From Flaveria trinervia (Eukaryota > Streptophyta > Magnoliopsida > Asterales > Asteraceae): a DNA stretch of 64,000 nucleotides. The first letter of the stretch is position 1; the number at the start of each line of letters is the position of its first letter. Positions 57,891-64,000 of this stretch are shown here, one piece after another. A program made the translations under genes and the position numbers. Under the pieces are notes generated by a model. It was not told the DNA's origin. It ran no database searches and was given only the letters and a program-made list of their open reading frames with translations. Where the stretch lies: positions 62,001 to 126,000 of the forward strand of contig JACCIX010000324.1 of assembly GCA_025506515.1 (NCBI GenBank), written 5' to 3'.

Positions 57891-59590
57891 GTGCCTGTTC
57901 CAACAACTCCTGAATCTCGGCTAAATGTTTATCATCCCTTGGACAATGTCATTGGGGATGTTAGATTGGGAGTACAGACCATAAATCAGCTATACACGGC
58001 TGATTATGCTTTGGTAATGAAAAAGGGATACCTTCACGATGGAGCATATCGATGTTTTATGTCTCAATTTGAGCCAAAATACGTTAGTGAAGCGTTAAAC
58101 GATGAGGCATGGGTCAATGCAATGCAAGAAGAACTCCTACAGTTCAAGAAATTAGGAGTGTGGACCCTTGGGATAGACCAAAAGGTGCTAATGATTGGCA
58201 ATGAATGGGTCTTAAAGTGCAAGAAAGATGACCAAGGGATAATAATCAGGATTAAGGCCCGACTTGTAGTTCAAGGATTTTGACAAGTCGAAGGCATAGA
58301 TTACACTGAAGTGTTTGCACCAGTGGCAAGGATGGAAGCAATATGTATATTTCTAGCTTATGCATCCTACATGAAGATCAAAGTCTATCAACTAGATGTC
58401 AAGAGTGCGTTCTTTCATGGTGAAATCCATGACACAGTGTATGTCAGTCAACCCGAAGGATTTGAGAATCCTTATCATCGGGATAGAGTTTACAAGCTGG
58501 ATAAGGCCCTCTACGGGCTCCATCTAGCCCCTAGAGCATGGTATGTAAACTCTTAACTCATCTGGTGAAACACAGTTTTCGTAGAGGAGTTATTGACTGT
58601 ACATTGTTCATCAAAGAAAAAGATGGTGACTTATGCTGGTACAGATTTATGTTGATGACATAATTTCGGTTCCAAAAACGAAGAGTTGTGTAAGGAATTT
58701 AAATGTGTAATGAAAGCAGAATTTGAGATGAGTGCCATGGGAGAGATGAAGTTATTTCTTGGGTTACAGGTGGATCAGACACCAAAGAGAATATTTCTAC
58801 ATCAGACCAAGTATGTAGGCGACATCCTTAGTCAGTTCGATATGGAGAATGCTTCTGCAGCTGGAACTCCACTTGCTACAAATCATGACATTGCACCCAA
58901 CGATAATGGTGATCTGGTTGATGCCACTATGTTTAGAGGAATGATCGGATCTCTCATGTACCTCATAGCCTCACGACCTGATATCATGTACTTGACGTGT
59001 CTTTGTTCCAAATATCAGGCGAAACCAAAAGTCAACCATCTCATAGGCGTCAAAAGGATTTTTCTTTATCTGAAGGGTACTCCAACACTCGGTTGTTGTA
59101 TCCTCATGACGATGACTTTGAGCTTACAACGTATAGTGACTCGGATTATGGCGGTTGCAAAATGAATTACAAGTCAACATCAACAGGATGTCAGTTCTTT
59201 GGTAGACGGTTAGTCACCTGGTAGTGTAAGAAGCAGACCTCCGTTGCTCTGTCAACATGTGAAGTTGTATACATTGCTGCTACAAGTTACTATTCAAAAA
59301 TCATCTGATTCAACAGCAAATGCGCAACTATGGTTTACAATTTTCTAACACTCCTATTTTTGTTTTAATTCTGCTGCTATAGCCGTAACAAGAAATTCGG
59401 TCCAACATCCTAAAACTAAACACATCGGTATTAAATATCACTTTATACGTGACTGTTTTAAAAACAATTAATCGATGTGGTTAAAATTAATACGGACTTT
59501 CAACGTGCCGACCTCTACACAAAAGCATTTGATAAACCTAGGTTTTTATATCTGTTAGAGGTCAATGGCATGAAAAGAAATATGAAGTGA
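57891..59590 (+). pseudogene. W reverse transcriptase and RNase H, decayed
   Basis: RT pieces in order are EALNDEAWVNAMQEELLQF and GNEWVLKCKKDDQG, then VYQLDVKSAFFHGEI with an Asp and LDKALYGLHLAPRAWY. After frame changes YVDD is at 58648-58659, then EFEMSAMGEMKLFLGLQVDQ and SLMYLIASRPDIMYL. RNase H has TYSDSDYGGCKMNYKSTSTG, then a stop at 59222 and broken pieces. The end (RADLYTKAFDKPRFLYLLE) is at about 59500-59560. At least five frame breaks or stops. Confidence 0.8.
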
Positions 59591-60301
59591 TTCCAGAAGA
59601 CGAAAGTTCTTAGTCCGACTTGTGTAGTTAATTCTTTATTTTATTTATTTTTCTGTCTATTAAAAAATCCAAAAACACAAAAGTATTTTCGTTTTTAGAA
59701 TTCTAGGGGGACAATAGGTTAAATTAGTATTAAATTCGTCAGTATCTAATTACTTAAAAAACAAGGGAGGAGGACAACTTAGCTAAAATGAAATCAAATC
59801 TGTGATTCTGATTCAACGTTTATGGAAAATGATAGTACACAGGGAATAGATTGTTTGGGACTTTAAAAGATTTTAATGATTGAGATGTACAATTCAAGGT
59901 ATAAGTTTGGAAGTCTAAGAAAAATAAAAGGAAAAAATGATAGTAAAACTAGTATGCTACTGAGGTAATATAGAGAAAGTAGACTTAGAGGTTGCTATAG
60001 TTCATTATATAATGTGTCGATAGATTCAACACAATAGATGAGTAGACCTCATTGGTGGTTTAAAATTCAAACCAAGTTATTCAACTTGCTGTGAGTTCAT
60101 ATCTTATCCCTGGTTAACACAATAACACCGTTCCAATAAGGGGTGAAGAGCAAAATAAACGCCACAAATGTGTGCGGACGACTATAAAAATAAGCAAAGC
60201 ACATGGAAAAATGCTAAATGCTATCAAACTAATAACTTATGTTGTTGGTGCGTCATGTGCAAAAAGAAAAATAATGCTCTAACAAGAAGATAGGTTGTGT
60301 G

Positions 60302-60333
60302 CCTCTCTGCTATGCGGTGGCACTGACCTGAGG
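60302..60333 (+). ncRNA. 32-nt hairpin element, W copy 1
   Basis: The lower stem is CCTC/GAGG, so the pairs differ from Z but pairing is kept. Loop strands are TCTGCT and TGACCT, identical to Z copy 2. The upper stem is ATGC/GCAC (three pairs) with loop GGTG. An outer helix of nine pairs, TAGGTTGTG (60291-60299) with CATAACCTA (60339-60347, one G-U), encloses it. Confidence 0.6.
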
Positions 60334-60376
60334 ATAAACATAACCTAAATATTCTAGAATTTATTGTAGTTTACGC

Positions 60377-60408
60377 TCTCTCTGCTATGCGGTGGCACTG
60401 ACCTGAGG
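60377..60408 (+). ncRNA. 32-nt hairpin element, W copy 2
   Basis: This is the same as W copy 1 from TCTGCT to GAGG, with left lower-stem strand TCTC (one G-U pair). No outer helix is evident. Confidence 0.55.
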
Positions 60409-60577
60409 CTTGGCATCTCTTTTAAAGCTCTTAGAATAATTTCTTCTTGTCAAATACCCATAGACCGCTCAAAAATCTCCTGAGGAATGTTGATTACCAT
60501 ATAAGTGTGGGATTCACAAATGCTCGTTGAAATAATTAAACCGTAACTCATCACCAATGTGTGTCAAAAATCTGTGT

Positions 60578-60610
60578 ATGGATTTAAGAGGACAAGTATA
60601 CTGACAATCA
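60578..60610 (+). promoter_or_regulatory. Spacer box shared with Z
   Basis: The block with TTTAAGAGGACAA aligns with Z 38961-38993 over 33 bases without gaps. Confidence 0.45.
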
Positions 60611-60969
60611 TCGTGAACTGCAATTCTTGAAAGTCAAAATCATTGTGTGCATCTTATAGCTCTAGTATGATTTCCTAAAATTGCTAGTGACTCTCGGCCA
60701 AAACAAGAATCTAGCATCAAAATGGTTTATTTTAATGTCCTAAATGATTCTGATATACCTATATGATTCTATAATGAATCATACCAGAAATGATAAAATA
60801 GACTTGAAGTTGTGCTGTCCAGGAAGTAAAATCAGTTAGAAGTACTCTAACAGGTTTAAATCCATCTCCAATCAAGAATACAAAAATATATCTTGTTTCG
60901 TTTTTAAATTTAAAGTTGTTTTATTGAACTTTTAGTTATTCGTTAGGTGAAAGTCGAACTATACATCAG

Positions 60970-61348
60970 GATTCAATCTGTGAATCACTCACTAAAAGGG
61001 GTCACGTCTGAGGTGACCAATCTGGTTTTTGAATTAAAAAATCACGTCTAAGGTGATCAATTAAAAGGGTCAAAGAGTGAGCCTTTGAAGATAAAGGATG
61101 GTGATAGTGATGATGGAGATGATGATGATGATGATGACGAGGAGGAAGATGATAGTGAAGAAGATGATGAGGAGGGAGGACCGAGCCAAAAAGATCACGA
61201 TGAGGATGATGATCAGGAAGGTGATGCATCAGCATCAGCCTCTCCTCGAGGGCAAGAGAGGCGGACCAAACGAAGTCAAGACAAAGGAGCCTCCTCCTCC
61301 GCTCCTCCTGCAGAAGAATCAAGGGAGCAAGACAAAAGTAATCATTAG
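60970..61348 (+). pseudogene. W ORF3, coiled-coil and acidic part
   Basis: After a short stretch with a stop (SLKGVTSEVTNLVFELKN), an open frame from 61085 encodes a very acidic, Asp/Glu-rich segment followed by a Ser/Ala-rich, polar end (ASASASPRGQERRTKRSQD). It matches the position of the acidic part in the ORF3 of Z. The N-terminal globular domain is absent. The frame ends at 61348, ten bases after a GT that could be a splice donor (61338). Confidence 0.6.
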
Positions 61349-61485
61349 ATGTTTATGTATTTAAAACTTTTGTACTTGAATTATGTATTACATTAATATA
61401 ATTATTGATCACTTATGTCTGTTTATGCCTTAATGTTTTATAAAATGAGTTATGTGTGATGTGATTGATGTCTAATCAAGCAGAT

Positions 61486-62613
61486 AAAACTCCATAACAG
61501 TATGAATATGATGTTGCTCCCCTTCAGCAAATCAAGTCTCAATTCACCATGATTCTTGATTTGCAAGGGATCTTCAGAAGGTCAGTGAGCTACACTCCCG
61601 AAGAAGGAGAAATTATACATGATCTGACTGATGAGCAACTTGCTGAGATGTTCAGACTGAATCCTAACGAGCTTGTCAAAGATGCTCCAGAGGTAGATGT
61701 TATAAGTGATGATGAGCTGAAAGATGTTGATGAAACAGAGATAGTGGATGTAACTTCTGAACATTATCCAGAGTACACTGACCGTGGAGGAAATGTGATA
61801 CCCAATTTGGGTGATACTTTCGGTAGTGCTACATTTGAGAAGCTGGATGAAATAGAAAAGGAAATGGAAAAGGATGACAACCAAGCTCAAGCTTCGGATG
61901 CAAAGGTTGATATCAAGAAGGCTGAATGGGCAGCTTGTTTTGTTGAAATTAGAGCCCAGCGCACAACTCCAAAGCAAAATGCCTACACCAAACTCTACAA
62001 AGTCAAGAAATATCAGAAGTTGTCAAGCAAAATCATAATGTGGGCCTATTTTGAGGACTTAAACGTATATGCTATTAAGAGAGAGAAGGGGATTGAGTAC
62101 TTCGAATATCCACATGATCTGAAGACTCTTCCTGGTTTTGAGCTCAACCGACTGGCGTGCTTAGATCTGCTATATGCTAATCCAAGGAAGATGGCAGGTT
62201 GGTTTGAGGATGCATTGAAGAAAGAATACCACACCTGGTGGGTAAAATTCAGACCTCAAGAACCGAAGAGGTACATCCGTAGGTCTGAAGTGGATCCTAT
62301 ATCTGGAAAGCCAAAAGTAGTGTTGAAGTGGAGTCCTCCGTGCACAATGTCAAAGATTCCCTTACGGGAAATGCCTCAGGACATCAGTCCACATTTCAAA
62401 TGGTGGTATTATGACTGGTGGATAGGAGAAGCGGTCATAGTTTTGAAGAAAGAGGGAAAAATGGAACCTAACAGGGTATTTGACCTAACGTGGCTTGCCA
62501 ACTTGTCAGCTGAAGATGTCTCACGCTATACAAGTGGCCACTGTTCTATGATACGCAAGATATCGTACAAGCCCTCCATTCCAAAATGTGATACGAATTT
62601 GCTTTGCGTTTGA
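61486..62613 (+). pseudogene. W ORF3, C-terminal domain
   Basis: The frame is open from 61549 (ATG), and codons upstream back to a TAA at 61495 look coding (YEYDVAPLQQIKSQF). An acidic linker is followed by the two W-Y modules. The first is IIMWAYFEDLNVYAIKREKG with KTLPGFELNRLACLDL. The second is WWYYDWWIGEAVIVLKKEGK with RVFDLTWLANLSAEDVSRY. Between them is a basic Arg/Trp-rich linker (YHTWWVKFRPQEPKRYIRR). About 350 residues without a break make this the best-kept coding part of W. No function is known to me. It ends about 90 bases before the polypurine tract. Confidence 0.75.
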
Positions 62614-62700
62614 AATACACGCAGGAGTCACAAGAGAGGAGAAGTACAAGAAGTTTGAAGAGCTTATGAAGAATGTCAGACAATAGAGTAAACTAGGTCT

Positions 62701-62711
62701 AAGGGGGAGTT
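62701..62711 (+). promoter_or_regulatory. W polypurine tract
   Basis: AAGGGGGAGTT lies directly before TGTTGATACATATG, which is the same start as the W 5' LTR. Confidence 0.87.
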
Positions 62712-62725
62712 TGTTGATACATATG
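62712..62725 (+). repeat. W 3' LTR, first 14 bases
   Basis: TGTTGATACATATG equals the start of the 5' LTR at 52085. The sequence then changes to U. The rest should resume beyond the window. Confidence 0.8.
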
Positions 62726-63526
62726 TGTAGGATCGTTGAAGGGTTAGTTAAAACACAACAACACAAAGAGGAGATTAACTAAACTTTAATCAAACAAGAA
62801 ACTGGATTAACCAAGAGTTGAGATACTAAGAACACAAGTAATGCAGGAGACAAAGAACACAAAGAACACACGTGATTGGTTTTCAAGAATGTAGTATATT
62901 GCCTTCTCTATGTTCTATTACAAGTGTTACAAAGCATATTCGAAAGATACAAGAACATGAGATACTTATACTACATCCTATAGCCGGCTATACTTTGAAA
63001 GCCAGCTGGATACAATTGACTAGACACAAACAAAATCGATTGTAGAGTCAAAAGGCAGATTGCCTTTTGACTTTTGACTATGACATGCCATAGCTCACAT
63101 CCTTATCTATTACAAAAAGGATAAAGTACATAAAGTAGAAAGTTACAGACTCAAGACCTCAATGTATAGTTACCAAAAGGATGGACCTTTTCACCAAACC
63201 ATGTAAATTGGTGACTTGCAGAGTTGCAGCGAAAAGGTGTCCAGCTTTATGGAACAGTACATCAAATAAAGCATGTTACTAAAAGTCTTCGGAAGAAATC
63301 TGTCTTCATGAACTTGAAGCTTCAGAAGACTTTGTCTCTGAGGCTTCAGAAGACTTCATGTTTGGCTTCGGAAGATATTGGTCTTGGCTTTGGAAGATTT
63401 CACACTTAGAGTATTTTTCTGTTTCATGTGTGAAACTTCCTAAGCTTCTTCTTTAATGCACTTGTGCAGCATGCAGGAAAGACTAAAGATGTTTAGGTTG
63501 CATCAGCCTCTTCATTAATCTCTACA
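62726..63526 (-). repeat. U: minus-strand copia 3' LTR
   Basis: On the plus strand it runs from TGTAGGATCG to ATCTCTACA, 801 bp, with TGTAG/CTACA inverted ends. Repeated CTTCGGAAG and CTTCAGAAG motifs lie at 63285-63400. It is a relative of the T LTR. U is in the 3' LTR of W and its body extends right, beyond 64000. Confidence 0.8.
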
Positions 63527-63540
63527 AACTCCCCCTAGGC
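63527..63540 (-). promoter_or_regulatory. U polypurine tract
   Basis: The minus strand reads GCCTAGGGGGAGTT directly before the LTR. Confidence 0.83.
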
Positions 63541-64000
63541 TGATGCTACCAAAACACTTTGAAAACTTCAGATATTAACAGTCCTCATTAGGATGATCAC
63601 CATTCCTTTCTTCATAAGATGATCAGGATCCTTCAGGCTGTCAAAGTGTCTTCTCATGTCAAAGAGGTCATGCAAAGGCAACTGAAACATATCTTGCCAT
63701 GTATAAATGTGTTCAATACCTTGATCTCTAATAACATGCCATCTTTCTGGATTTGTGGTGTATGTCCAAGACAAGATGGTTTCCTGTTGCTAGAGGAGCT
63801 AATTGAATTGGAGTTGGTGTAGCTTCCTCTGGCTGCACATCCTTAGGCTGTTCTGATTCATCCTGAAGTTTAGAAGGGGATGCAGGCTTCTTCTTTTTCT
63901 TAGACTTTGGTCTAGAAGCCATCCTTTTCTTTCTCTTTCCAAATTTTAACTGAGAAGACTAGCCTGCAGCACCAGATTGATCTTCACTGTCTCTCTCATG
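63541..64000 (-). pseudogene. U: end of post-pol ORF3
   Basis: On the minus strand one frame (63922 to 63728) begins MASRPKSKKKKKPASPSKLQ, a basic stretch of nuclear-signal type, and runs into a Pro/Glu-rich linker. A shift near 63785 leads to the frame ending at 63568, which has WTYTTNPERWHVIRDQGIEH and QLPLHDLFDMRRHF. This matches one W-Y module of the ORF3 C-terminal domain. The ORF ends about 30 bases before the polypurine tract. Only the last part of the ORF is inside the window. Confidence 0.6.

Larger units (their letters stand above)
59591..61060 (+). other. W spacer between pol and ORF3
   Basis: The spacer is non-coding. It holds a purine tract (CTAGGGGGACAATAGG, about 59703-59718), two 32-nt hairpins, and a 33-base box at 60578-60610 shared with Z. 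The order is the same as in the spacer of Z. The part that should encode the N-terminal domain of ORF3 is missing. Confidence 0.7.
52085..64000 (+). mobile_element. W: decayed SIRE-like Ty1/copia element with ORF3
   Basis: W has a 752-bp 5' LTR, primer site, a tandem leader array, gag, a badly broken pol, a spacer with two 32-nt hairpins, part of ORF3, a polypurine tract and the first 14 bases of the 3' LTR before U. It is inserted in D after TTCTT. The rest of its 3' LTR must lie to the right of the window. RT pieces (EFEMSAMGEMKLFLGLQVDQ, YVDDII) fit the SIRE lineage. Confidence 0.87.

Noticed and set aside
61002..61322. His-rich protein on the minus strand
   Set aside because: It is the antisense reading of the Asp/Glu-rich repeat of ORF3.

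Overview
The window is plant nuclear DNA that consists almost entirely of LTR retrotransposons, inserted into one another. I find no host gene, rRNA, functional tRNA or CRISPR array. All primer sites match the plant initiator-Met tRNA type (TGGTATCAGAGC). The elements are Ty3/gypsy chromoviruses of the Tekay/Del kind and Ty1/copia elements of the SIRE (Sirevirus) kind. The copia elements carry a large extra ORF after pol whose type I remember mainly from Asteraceae genome annotations (for example Tanacetum and Artemisia). A eudicot, probably Asteraceae, is therefore my best guess, but it rests on memory of families and not on a search.

Layout. 1-188 is AT-rich flank. 189-9100 is E1, a complete Tekay-type chromovirus with about 2.0-2.1 kb LTRs, gag, and a pol broken by several small lesions. 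9101-14810 is AT-rich DNA with an old gypsy gag relic between two direct repeats, one of which contains sixteen 14-bp units. From 14811 a nested stack begins. T is a minus-strand SIRE-like copia element (LTR 14811-15660). It is split by N, a tandem LTR-internal-LTR-internal-LTR array of a non-autonomous gypsy element (15965-47357). The third LTR of N is split by a solo chromovirus LTR, X (25322-46813, TSD TATGA). X is split by Y, a gutted chromovirus (25465-44751, TSD CCCAT). The 3' LTR of Y is split by Z, a young SIRE-like copia element (32293-43288, TSD CTTAA). T resumes at about 47358-48117.

Right part. D is the start of an LTR related to N (from 48118). It is interrupted by a second solo chromovirus LTR, V (49249-51524, TSD AATTG), and then by W, a decayed SIRE-like copia element (from 52085). 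The 3' LTR of W is interrupted after 14 bp by U, a minus-strand relative of T (62726 to beyond the window).

How the parts relate. Z and W are different SIRE-like families but share one plan: LTR with a family-specific short palindromic motif, leader packed with the same motif, gag with zinc knuckles, pol, a 1.5-2 kb spacer, a post-pol ORF (here ORF3), and a polypurine tract. Both spacers contain copies of the same 32-nt hairpin-like element. Its helices vary with pairing largely kept, while its internal-loop strands are conserved. ORF3 is recognisable in four elements (Z, W, T, U). The spacer hairpins and ORF3 are the best candidates here for an undescribed system. The chromovirus LTRs (E1, X, Y, V) share ends and a conserved promoter-like frame but carry different repeat cassettes at the same site, most of them able to form hairpins, several with UUCG loops.
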